A stretch of DNA of 64,000 bases, taken from assembly GCA_014621425.1 (NCBI GenBank), contig JAANBB010000079.1, positions 59,554-123,553 on the forward strand, written 5' to 3'. Positions 11,480-20,660 of this stretch are shown here, piece after piece; positions within the stretch are counted from its first letter, which is position 1; each line of letters begins with the position of its first letter. A program made the translations under genes and the position numbers. The notes below the pieces were generated by a model. That model saw only the letters and a program-made list of their open reading frames with translations. It ran no database searches and was not told where the DNA came from. Source of the DNA: Cylindrodendrum hubeiense. Lineage: Eukaryota > Ascomycota > Sordariomycetes > Hypocreales > Nectriaceae.

Positions 11480-12511
11480 ATGTCCGTCTCTGGAATCGCC
11501 AATGCGACTACGTTGGCCCCTCTGGCAGCCGACACTCTCGACCCCGATGTATTCGATCCACTCATCCCCCGCGTGGCCCAACAGGCCCTCGCAAAGTCAC
11601 CGATCCGGCTTCCATGGCAACCTCGCGTCCTGCCACTGGGCATGTTCTTCCGGTCGGCTGCTACGATTAAGGGCAATGGTGATGGCAATCCGTTTGCACA
11701 ACAATCTGCGTTCGATTCAGATTCTCTTAGCTCCGCATCCGTCGTGTTCACTGCATATGATGGCAGCGGCAGTTTCAGGTCCTCCGAGGTCATACAATCG
11801 TCTATATCAACTGACCACCTTAGTATTGGCGTCGGTGTCGGTGTCGATCTGGTCTTTCTAGAGGCCAGTGTGTCAGTGCATTACGACAGAGACGTGATGG
11901 AGAACAGGGACTCAAACAAGACCTCGGTCACTGTAAGCTACCGCGCCGGTTCGGTATCATTTACTCGCCCGCCTGAGCTCTCAGCGGATGCATTTCATGT
12001 TCTGTATCATCAGGGTGTCGATGGGTTTAAGGCTGTATTCGGCGACTATTACGTTGGTGGTTATCGAATTGGGGGTGACGCCTCTGTCTTCTTCAGCACG
12101 GATACGAGTCGTCGCAGCGAGACAGAGACGAAAAGAGTCAATATCAGTGTCAAATCGTGCTTCGGTGACTACCACGAGGAGGAGGCAGCTAGCTCAGCGA
12201 GCACAGAGCATCAACAAGAGGTGCGCGTGAGTGCATACTCGACGATTGAGCAAGTGCTCATTTCAGATACGGTACAGATGGGCACGACGAAGTTTCAGGC
12301 CGCAATCGAGCGTGGGAGAGGAATCCACCAACGCGCCCATGGATTAGACGACTGTGTGGCCAAAGTATTAAATGAGGTTGGAGTGAGAGAGGGCAAGCTG
12401 CTTACCCAGCGGCAGTGTGCTCAGCTATGTGAGCGTGCGGTGGTTGTGGAGCTATTACTTGTGCCCGTGGAATGTTTGCGACAGGTGCGGTATTGGACGA
12501 TTGCACTGTAA
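11480..12511 (+). CDS. MACPF-like protein, single exon
   Basis: A 343-residue protein without signal peptide. Its centre has beta-rich, glycine-punctuated stretches (LSIGVGVGVDLVF, then a VHYDRD loop) leading to FGDYYVGGYRIGGD. That block resembles the MACPF signature region, where an aromatic-Gly pair precedes a GG turn. The same signature, FGNCFISGFLEGGE, occurs in the next gene, so the two domains are probably homologous. MACPF proteins insert beta-hairpins into membranes and serve in immunity, development or as toxins; which applies here is unknown. A C-terminal segment with four Cys follows. The start ATG sits in a good CAACAATG context; an in-frame extension upstream lacks an ATG. The fold call is by motif resemblance only. 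Confidence 0.6.
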   Translation: MSVSGIANATTLAPLAADTLDPDVFDPLIPRVAQQALAKSPIRLPWQPRVLPLGMFFRSAATIKGNGDGNPFAQQSAFDSDSLSSASVVFTAYDGSGSFRSSEVIQSSISTDHLSIGVGVGVDLVFLEASVSVHYDRDVMENRDSNKTSVTVSYRAGSVSFTRPPELSADAFHVLYHQGVDGFKAVFGDYYVGGYRIGGDASVFFSTDTSRRSETETKRVNISVKSCFGDYHEEEAASSASTEHQQEVRVSAYSTIEQVLISDTVQMGTTKFQAAIERGRGIHQRAHGLDDCVAKVLNEVGVREGKLLTQRQCAQLCERAVVVELLLVPVECLRQVRYWTIAL

Positions 12512-13467
12512 TGAAGGTAAACTTGAAAGGAGATTAATAGTATGGAGTAAGACATGACTGTGCATACTAGATTAGCACGTCTAGTTTTCCTGCCATGGAC
12601 CAGCAGGGTGCAAAATACACTCATGAGGAAAATCGTCTTCACATAAGTTACCCTTGTTTTGGGCACCCTTGATTTAGCGGTCCTGGGTCTAGAATGAAGC
12701 CTCGTCCAATCTAAGCTTCAGTATACTACGTACATGGTACGGCCTTCGCCAATATCGGTAGTCTATCCGTATGAAGGCTACTATTGACTATTGACATCTC
12801 ACTGCTGGGCTGGGCCGCGCTGTGTTCATTGGCGACTAACTGTGGGCGCCGAGCGGGCGAGCCACTTGTTAGTCTAATAATCATGCAGAGGGGAATGCGC
12901 TAGCCACGCCCTTCGCCCCTCTATGAGTGTTACTTACCCGGTGGACTTTGAGAGTTTGATCGAAGGTAGGCAGAGAGGGCCAAACGACTCGTGACTGTAG
13001 GAATTTCGTTAATTAATCTGCCAGTTGTGGCGTGCGCGCCTTAATACGAAACGGGATGTTGCCTCGGTCATATCGGCCCCCACAACACACGTTGCATACC
13101 ACATGGGACTAAAAGCCCCGCCTCGACTAAAATCGATAGTCTGTAAAAGCTGAGACTATTGATTGATGGCTCACCACTAGGCTGAACCTTTCCGCGCGTT
13201 TATTGGCAATACTATCCGTTTTTCATAGCAGAGGGGAATGTACCAGGGTTGAGAATCCCGAATTGGATAAACGAAACGTCATGCATGGCCTGGCCGGAGT
13301 CAGGCATCCGAGAAAACGAGGCCCGTTGCCCAGCCAAGCATAACACATTTTGCATAAGCACCTGCCTCGACGTCTAAAACATAGTGATCCCCATTGACTG
13401 ACACGGCGACTTATTTCTGTCCCACAGCGTCGTCGCATTGACCTTCTTTATCGTTTATCACATCATC
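12512..13467. other. Intergenic with a degenerate direct duplication
   Basis: No gene. Two diverged segments about 360 bp apart (roughly 12760-12900 and 13130-13240) share, in the same order, TAGTCT, ACTATTGA, CTCAC plus GGCTG, an ATTGGC/ACTA block and CAGAGGGGAATG. This suggests an old duplication of promoter or gene-edge sequence upstream of the lectin gene. Confidence 0.4.
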
Positions 13468-16400
13468 ATGGCTCTGCTTCTTGCGCCTTACAACAATGGC
13501 ATGCGCCTTGGTATGTCTCTTCCCGTATCGTCCAAAAGCTTTTTTACTGATTACGGGTTACAGGTCAAGGGTGAGCTCCATAACCGCCCAAACCCCATTT
13601 CTTCCAATTAACATCTCAGTTTCAACTCGTATACACAGCAAATATGCATTGACGATGCTGTTGTGATCGACCCTGACCGCGTTGACAATGCAGTCACTAA
13701 CGATGGCTTCACCATGCGTGAGCTTCGCCAGGCCATGGGTGCCCGCGCCGGCGACGAGAGAGATGACTTTGATGAGGACGAGTACCTGCCTCTGCCTCGG
13801 CCTTTGCCTCAGCCTATACTACAACCAGCTCCCACTATCACAGCCCCCCCGGTCACGTCCACTATCACGGACACCACAACAGCTGTCACAGCAGCCGGTA
13901 CAACTACCGACGTCCCAGCTAAAACACCGCCCATGATTGGCCCTGCGCCCCCAACGGTCCTTGACAGCATGATGATTCAACTTAATCAAGACGCCCAGAC
14001 AATAAGCAAGCTTGTCGGGGAGATTGCCACGCTGGAAGCCACCATTGAGGAAGCGACCGACGCTGCCGGTGCTAAAACGAAGCAAGATGCTCTACTACTT
14101 GAGAAGAAGCGGATGCGGCTTGCTCGCCTTAAGTTGAATGGGAGCGGCATGAAAACTGCCAAGTCCCGTAACTCTGCTCGGGAGTTATCCCAGCGCGGGC
14201 CAAGCCAGATTGTATCCTATAGCTCACGGTTTGTCAACAAAATCAGGTATGTTTCTAGTTAGTATTTTGGAATGCTTATCTAGGCTGATCTTTTAAGTGA
14301 AATAACCGAGGATATGAATATCTCTGGCTCCCTCTCCATCAAGTACGGTGCTATCGGTGGTTCTGGCAAGGGCTCCTTCGTCGATTCGGACAAGTTCAAG
14401 GAGAGCGATCTCAACTTTTTTATCAGTGTCAAGGTCGTCAATCAGAGCATCAATATTAAGGATGCCCTGGTATTCCAAGGTCTACCATCTGTGGACGGCA
14501 GTAATTTTCTCCCTGTTTTTGGCAACTGTTTTATTTCTGGATTCCTCGAGGGCGGCGAATTTAACGCGCTTGTGAGTATGAAAGTTATCAATAAGGAGAA
14601 GCTCATGGCTATCAAGGCTGAGTGAGTTTCCCTATCGATTCTTTTCTAACATGTGCGTGTGCTGAACCGATATTGACAGGGCGGAAATCGCTATGACCGC
14701 TGGGGCTGCGGATATCAAGGCCGATGCGCATGTTGAAGTCAACAAATCCAACTTTTCATCCCAGACAGAGACAACAATCCAGGTTGGTTGGTCTGGTGGT
14801 GGGCACATCAAGCCAAGTATATCAAAGTCTCTCATTTTATTTGGACGTGTCTAACTCCTCACAGTGGACCAGCCATGGACCATTGAGACGTTGATGGAGA
14901 CGGCTGCCAGGTTCCCCGATCTCGTCGCCAACACGCCCCAGCGAACCAAGTAAGTCTCAACATCAATCCCACTTTTAGATTTTGAAGACAGAGGTAACTG
15001 ACCTTTTAGTGCCATCCTTACCAAGTACGAATCACTTCGCAGCTTCATGGCTTTGCAGCCCCCACGGTTCCAGTCGATCTACTATGAGAACGCAGCTATC
15101 TATACAAACTCTCTCTTAGATGCCTATATGGACTATAAAAACGTTAGAAACTCTAATTCCATTCATCATCTCATAACAAGTTGTTAATTTTGAATAGATA
15201 TATCGTACCATCGGAACCTACATCTTTGACATTCAAGCTGGTACAAAAATATTTGAGCCCTGGCCAACATCTCCGGCCACGAAGCTCTCCGACTCAACTA
15301 CTCTCTCCAGTATCGACGAAGACTCCAAATTTGAGGCAACTCCCAAAGGGCTTGACCTGGCTCGCCGTGCCTGCCGATTCCAGATGATCAAAATCGTCAC
15401 TGAGGTTGATCAAATCGAGCGAGACGCAAGCAAAGCCGCCAACGAGTCGCGACCTGAGGCCTACCAGAGCCCTGTTGTCTTTCGTCAGCGTCTTCCCCTT
15501 GTCAAGGATAAGCAAAAGATGCCGCATCTCGAGATATATGGCACAAATGTACCTTATCCTTCTTTACTCGATCGTTTAGAGGGTGACGGGGTGACAGATG
15601 TTGAGGTTACGAAAGCATCTAGTTATGCTATTGACCAGCCTGATGTTGGTAAGTTTCAGAGGCTTGCACCCATGGTCGGCTCCGCCAATGGCACACTCTT
15701 CTGCAACCTGGACTTTGTCAAGCCAGACTTCAGCCTGCGCACTATTACTATTGAGATGAATGGCGGCGTCGTTGCGGGCCTGAGCGTCCGGTATGCCAAT
15801 GGTCTTTTGGCTACTATGGGTACCATGGTCGCTATGGGTACCCCCAGTAAAGGCAATCTCAGCCTAACCGTGAACCCCGCGAATGGCGAGAAGATCATTG
15901 CATGTTCAATCGAGACTGGTCGCGTCAAGGACGATGCGAATGCCCCCACTCGTGTGACTGCAATTCGAATGTACACCAACCGTGGGCCCGATCTTCTGGG
16001 CAATGCAGACGACTGGAACCCTGCTGTAAATGGCAAGGGGACTCGAGGTGGCGTCAAATTTGAGGATCTCGTCGTGAAGCACTTTGATCCTCTGCTCGTC
16101 AATTCTCATATTAAGGGCTTCTGGGGATACGGAGTTACGACACAGCGCATGACTTCTCGAAGCGGCATCTACCGTCTGGCCCCAATCTGGGGTAGCAAAG
16201 AGGTCAGTTTTTGCTTTTTGTCCTCCCTCAGCCTTTCGAGGCTAGGATATCCAAGTTACCTCAACGACTTTCGAGGATAGAAGCTAACAAGCATGCTTAC
16301 AGGACAAATCAGCCGCGGTTTCTGAATTGACCGACCAAATAGATGAGACAAAACCCAAAAGCGGTCACGTTGCCGTGGACTTGAGCCCCCACACCAGCGA

Positions 16401-17151
16401 AACCAAGAAGGTACAATTTGGCGAATCGTGTCAATCAACCCCGACCGTTTTACATGGTCTTCGACGGATTCAAGTTCTGAAACCATCTGGCCCCCAGGTC
16501 GCTACTACCTTAGAAAATGTTTCCAAGGAAGGTTTCGACGTTCGGCTCCACAACTCAACCAGCTCTAATTCCCATATCGAGGCGAACTGGATGACGCTAC
16601 CAGATAACGATATCCGCTTCGAACAGGGTGAAGTCGATACGACCGAGTTTTCTGACCGTCAACCGACCCAGAATGCATCATTCCGTATCCACTTCTCTAA
16701 GCCGTATAAGACAGTGCCTAAGGTCGTCTGCTGGTTTACAAGGATCCATCAGCCGCACGGCTGGCGATCTCTCAGGTGCGACGTCGCTAACATTACCACG
16801 CATGCCTGCACCATTAATGTCGTGACCTGGGCAAGCCGTCAGTTCGATAGCGCAAAGGTGATGTGGCTGGCATGGGACTCTGAAAACGACGGCGTAAATA
16901 TTCGCTCTGGGCTCAGTGAATATAGTCTGAATGCCCCAGTATCAGAGGGCGCCTGGTACAATGGCCCATTTGCCAGACAGCCAGAGGTGTTCACAGGTAT
17001 CAAGCTGATTGATTTCGGAGACGTAGATACGGACTTTAAAGTGTACGCTGAAGTGCAATCAGCAACTAAGGAGAGACTTAAGTGGCACGGTGGTACTTGG
17101 GATGGTGCAATAATGTCCGCAGTAGGGTTAGTATGGATTGCTGTTGATTAG
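13468..17151 (+). CDS. Large MACPF-like protein with C-terminal H-type lectin repeats
   Basis: A 1069-residue protein from nine exons: 13468-13510, 13564-13570, 13620-14246, 14298-14621, 14680-14816, 14865-14949, 15010-15142, 15198-16202, 16303-17151. Exon 2 is a 7-nt microexon that is required to read LGQGFNSYTQQIC across the junction. Domains: conserved N-terminus (1-60), Pro/Thr-rich linker (about 90-150), Gln/Glu/Lys helical stretch (about 160-205), MACPF-like block (about 215-380) with FGNCFISGFLEGGE, a central beta-rich part (453-787) with jacalin-like sequence (GFWGYG, YRLAPIWG), and three H-type lectin-like repeats in the last exon (788-1069). The second repeat is clearest: KTVPKVVCWF, then CTINVVTWASRQF. 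Lectin repeats suggest glycan binding (GalNAc-type in known members). There is no signal peptide. Function beyond binding is unknown. Confidence 0.75.
13564..13570 (+). other. 7-nt microexon of the lectin gene
   Basis: Flanked by a 53-nt intron (GTATGT donor, CAG acceptor) and a 49-nt intron (GTGAGC donor, CAG acceptor). Skipping it puts the next exon out of frame. Including it gives a continuous, conserved-looking N-terminus. Confidence 0.8.
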
Positions 17152-17294
17152 CTTTTCTAAACTACGAACTCTGAATAGCCTAATTTATGTTATCTTGCAA
17201 GCTCGCTTTTTTTGGGGTTTCTTTTTTGAAAATCTTCATCCCTTGCTGGCAAATGGCCATCTCAAGGGGTTCTAGGGCAGGAACATTAATACTG

Positions 17295-18250
17295 ACGAGC
17301 GTAAGAAGCGTACGGGCATTTATCGACTGGGACCAATCTGGGGTGATACAGAGGCACGGTCCTTGATTCACGGTGACGATGTGAGTTCTTAACCCATGCT
17401 AACTCTCTCTAGAACAAATCAGTGTATATCACGGGATCCGCACTCGTTGGGGGCGAAGAGGACGTCATCGAAGCGGAAAGTGGCTTTGTGATCCGAGTGA
17501 TGCGCGGTTGGACACTAAATACGAATTGCATGGTCGCCACAGATGTCAGTTTCAGCAGGGCAACCCTTCTATACCAACTGTTCTCTACGGCTAACGGAGG
17601 GTTGACATTGACGCTCCCCATGGACCAAAGGTCGGCGTAGACATGTCAAACGTCACAAAAAAAGGCTTCAAATTAGCCTTGAAGAACTGTGATAGTGCTG
17701 TTTTCAACCTCGAGACCAACTGAATGGTTCTCCCCGAAAAAAATATCCAGTTTCAGCACGGCATAGTGAGAACAGCCGAGGTCACCCGCACACCGCAGCA
17801 TAACGCCTCCTTCCGCATCTACTTCGCCAGGCCGTACCTCACAGAGCCCAAGGTGATGTATTGATTCACTGTGATTGACCAACCTACGGGCCGGCGATTC
17901 CTCTGATGCGGTGTCGCCAACACCTCCGCCAGCGCGTGCACGATGAACATCGAGACTTGGGTGAGCCCCCAGTTCGCCAATGTCAAGGTGACGTGATTGA
18001 CTTGGGATCCTGAGCGGGATGGTACGAACATCCGGTGCGGTGTGGACTACTTCAACCCGAGCCTGGGACCAAAAGATTTCCCCTGGTATAGCGGCTCTTT
18101 CTCTCGGCAACCGGAAGTGTTTATGGCCATCTCGCAGATTGCTTTCGATGATGACCAGGAAGGTGCCAACATTCGTATGCAAGCGGTTGTGTATTACGCG
18201 ACTGTCTCAGTCGGGGTTGACTTAGATTGCCGTAGAGCTGTATTCTGCCT
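17295..18250 (+). pseudogene. Degraded partial copy of the lectin C-terminus
   Basis: Begins with a copy of the GIYRL-PIWG end of exon 8, then a recognisable intron relic (GTGAGT near 17380, CTAG near 17411) and the H-type lectin part. The copy follows the intact gene almost residue for residue but has in-frame stops at 17592 (TAA), 17721, 17862, 17904 and 17994 (all TGA). Three of the TGAs stand where the intact gene has Trp (TGG). At least one frame change occurs before 17560. The third lectin repeat (SRQPEVFMAI) is still open from 17997. It lies directly after its parent on the same strand, so a tandem duplication followed by decay is the simplest history. Confidence 0.85.
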
Positions 18251-18848
18251 TTTGAGAGAGCTTCGGCTATACACGTCAACGAACGCATGGGTGACCATGG
18301 CATATTTCGCAAGTTTCGTGAATGGAATCCCGATATATGACGTGTTGCTAATTCCCAGATCGTATAGAATTAGATAGGGGATTATAAGATATGAGTGCCT
18401 AAGCGCTCGTTACCTAATGCGTAGCTAACTCCTATAAGTAAAGTATTAGATAAGTATAGGATAATTATAATCTCTATTCTTACCTCAGTATATATATTAT
18501 AGTATACAGGTGTCTACTTTCAAGACTCCTAGTATCTTATCCTAATGTATAGACTCCTATAGGAAGCTCTATTAAGATAATCATGACTTTGAATAACCCA
18601 TCTTAGCTAAAGTATATAGGAAGGAAACTAAGAGAGTCCTATCTATATCAGCATTCAGCCCAAGTAGCCTTGCTAATGTTAAATAGCTATTTGAAGGTAA
18701 CGGTGTATGTGTATATGCATTACAGACTATAGACACTATTCATATATATCTAATGTGCTTGCCACGAGGTGTCAACACAGCGAATTCCCTACCTTACGGA
18801 GCTGGCTTCGCAGAACATTGCAATTATAGATAGTGGTGTTTGTAGAGT
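18251..18848. other. AT-rich, TA-dinucleotide-rich stretch
   Basis: Strong AT bias with many TATA/TAGG/CTATAG words, clearly unlike the flanking genes. No open frame of note. The look is that of a mutated (possibly RIP-affected) repeat remnant, but no parent copy is in this window. Confidence 0.5.
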
Positions 18849-19142
18849 ATGACTGCTCTCCAATTTCCTGCTGCGCCGAGACTGCAGCTCGTCGACAAGG
18901 AGGCGCGGGGTTCTCACAGCATTGCGACTCCCACCGATAGCGAATGCAAGTGCCGCAGGGATCGAGAGCGACACACTAAAGTGCACTATCCTCACGCTGC
19001 ACAAGCGCAAGATGTCTCGATAGAGCTCTTTTATTGCAAGTACTGCAGTAATAAAAAATACACACGATATAATAACTGCCTCGGACATTACACACGGGAG
19101 CGCGGGCGGATCAAAGTTCGCGGAAGGAAAAGATCATGGTGA
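18849..19142 (+). pseudogene. BED-type zinc-finger fragment, possible hAT transposase relic
   Basis: A 97-codon frame whose second half reads FYCKYCSNKKYTRYNNC then LGHYTRERG, matching the Cys-x2-Cys ... His pattern of BED fingers found at the N-terminus of hAT transposases. Basic residues follow and the frame stops. No DDE catalytic part or terminal repeats are present. It adjoins the AT-rich stretch, which fits a transposon graveyard. A chance Cys pattern cannot be excluded. Confidence 0.35.
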
Positions 19143-19290
19143 ATTCTCTTGGACTCTGGTTTCTTTAATACTTGATAGGTTACAAAAGTACGCAAATTGA
19201 TTTGATCTACAATGTTTTACTGAGTTTTCTACCCCGTAATGAGAAATAAAATGATAAGGAACTACCCTAATTGATTCATTGCTGGCAACT

Positions 19291-20139
19291 TTAATAGTCT
19301 GTGCTAATTGCCACCTCTCTCCCTTTTTCCACCGTCCCGGTAAGTTGTTGAACTTTGTTCTGCAGCATGGCAAAACAATCAGATCCGAGTGGAACTCTCA
19401 GCTGGTTCGCCATGCCGGCCCCTAATCCCGTTCCTGTTACAACTTCATAGATACGTTGAACCGCCTTCTCAGGGTCGCCTGGCTGCTTCCCATGCATGCC
19501 GCCAAGAATACCGCCAATATCGAGGTACCCATCCTTTTTGGAGGCAACGTTCTTGCCCTCCGAGCTGGGTTTCAAAAACTCGGTTCTGAAGATGCCTGGC
19601 TCAATGATGTGAACTTTAATGCCGAATGGCTTGAGTTCTTCCTTCATTCCCTCGCTAAGCCCTTCAATGGCGAATTTGGAAGCTGCGTAGATCGGGGCAC
19701 CCTGACCTGCTAGTAGGCCAGCACCACTGGAAATCTGGACTATGGTACCAGAGCCCTGCTTTCTCATGTGAGGAATGACTGCTCGAGTGCAATTAAGCAG
19801 GCCGAAGAAGTTGACATCGAACTGGTAGCGGGCTTCCTGGTCTGAGACCTCCTCGACAGCTCCCATGTGTCCAAAACCCGCATTGTTGACAAGCACGTCG
19901 ATTCGGCCGTGCTTGGAAACGGCAGAGTCAATAGCAGCAACGATTTCAGAAGCAGGAGCGGTGATTTGAAGCTCGATCAGGTCGGCGTTGGGGTTCTCCT
20001 GGAGAGGCTGGGGGAATTTGGAAAGGCTGCGGGCTGTGGCGATGACGGTGTGGCCATTCGACAGCGCGAGCTGAGTGAGGAGCTGGCCGAAGCCAGAGTT
20101 TGCCCCTGTAATAAACCAGACGAGGTTGGAAGGTGCCAT
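19291..20139 (-). CDS. Short-chain dehydrogenase/reductase
   Basis: A 282-residue classical SDR, single exon. The Rossmann glycine motif TGANSGFG is at residues 11-18, NNAG near 86, a catalytic Ser in the QISSGAG stretch, and YAASK with the catalytic Tyr/Lys near 151-155. The residues after the second strand (TARSLSK) favour NADP(H). Cytosolic oxidoreductase; the substrate is not predictable. It is divergent from a Zn2Cys6 regulator with a 521-bp shared spacer, which suggests that it is a target of that factor. Confidence 0.92.
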   Translation of the reverse strand: MAPSNLVWFITGANSGFGQLLTQLALSNGHTVIATARSLSKFPQPLQENPNADLIELQITAPASEIVAAIDSAVSKHGRIDVLVNNAGFGHMGAVEEVSDQEARYQFDVNFFGLLNCTRAVIPHMRKQGSGTIVQISSGAGLLAGQGAPIYAASKFAIEGLSEGMKEELKPFGIKVHIIEPGIFRTEFLKPSSEGKNVASKKDGYLDIGGILGGMHGKQPGDPEKAVQRIYEVVTGTGLGAGMANQLRVPLGSDCFAMLQNKVQQLTGTVEKGREVAISTDY

Positions 20140-20660
20140 TGCTTCGGTGCGTTGGTTCTTTTGGTGACTGAGACTTAAGAATGGTAGATAAAAGGGCTTT
20201 GTGACTGTTGGTTGTCGGTTGCTAGTTGTTTAATGCTCTTGGTTTGGTGACCATCAATGCACGATGGCTGTGGCATTCCTTTATAACTTTTCATCGCTAT
20301 TTTCAATTGCCATCTCTCCGAAGTTTATTCCGCTGACATGACGATTTCCCGATCCTGCAAGGGTTGAACAAGATCGCAGACCCTTGCAGCTGACAGCTGA
20401 GTAAGATAAAATTTCCCGACAGTGGTGTAGTAGAAGCTTAACTCCGACAAACAGTACATTTCCCCGCCATATGTCGCCTCTTGGCGCTGACACGGAAACC
20501 CTGATTCGACAACAGACCAAGATAGCAAAAGTGGTCAGCAATCTCAAGTCCGACAAAACTCGCATTTCCCGCCATATATCGCGTTTAAGAGCTCCTTTCC
20601 CGCGTCCTCACACCACACTGGCGGGCAAAGCACCAACTGGTACGCGTGACGCTGCGCATA
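20140..20660. promoter_or_regulatory. Divergent SDR/Zn2Cys6 promoter with duplicated element
   Basis: A 34-bp element occurs twice in direct orientation, 20443-20477 and 20549-20582. Both copies begin TCCGACAAA, and both contain TTTCCC(C)GCCATAT followed by RTCGC. A further ATTTCCCGAC lies at about 20410. The CCG/CGG triplets inside are the usual half-sites of Zn2Cys6 proteins, so autoregulation and SDR control by the neighbouring factor are plausible but inferred. Confidence 0.6.

Noticed and set aside
17721..17996. TGA read as Trp (alternative code or recoding)
   Set aside because: The same copy also has TGG Trp codons, a TAA stop and a frame change, so decay is simpler.
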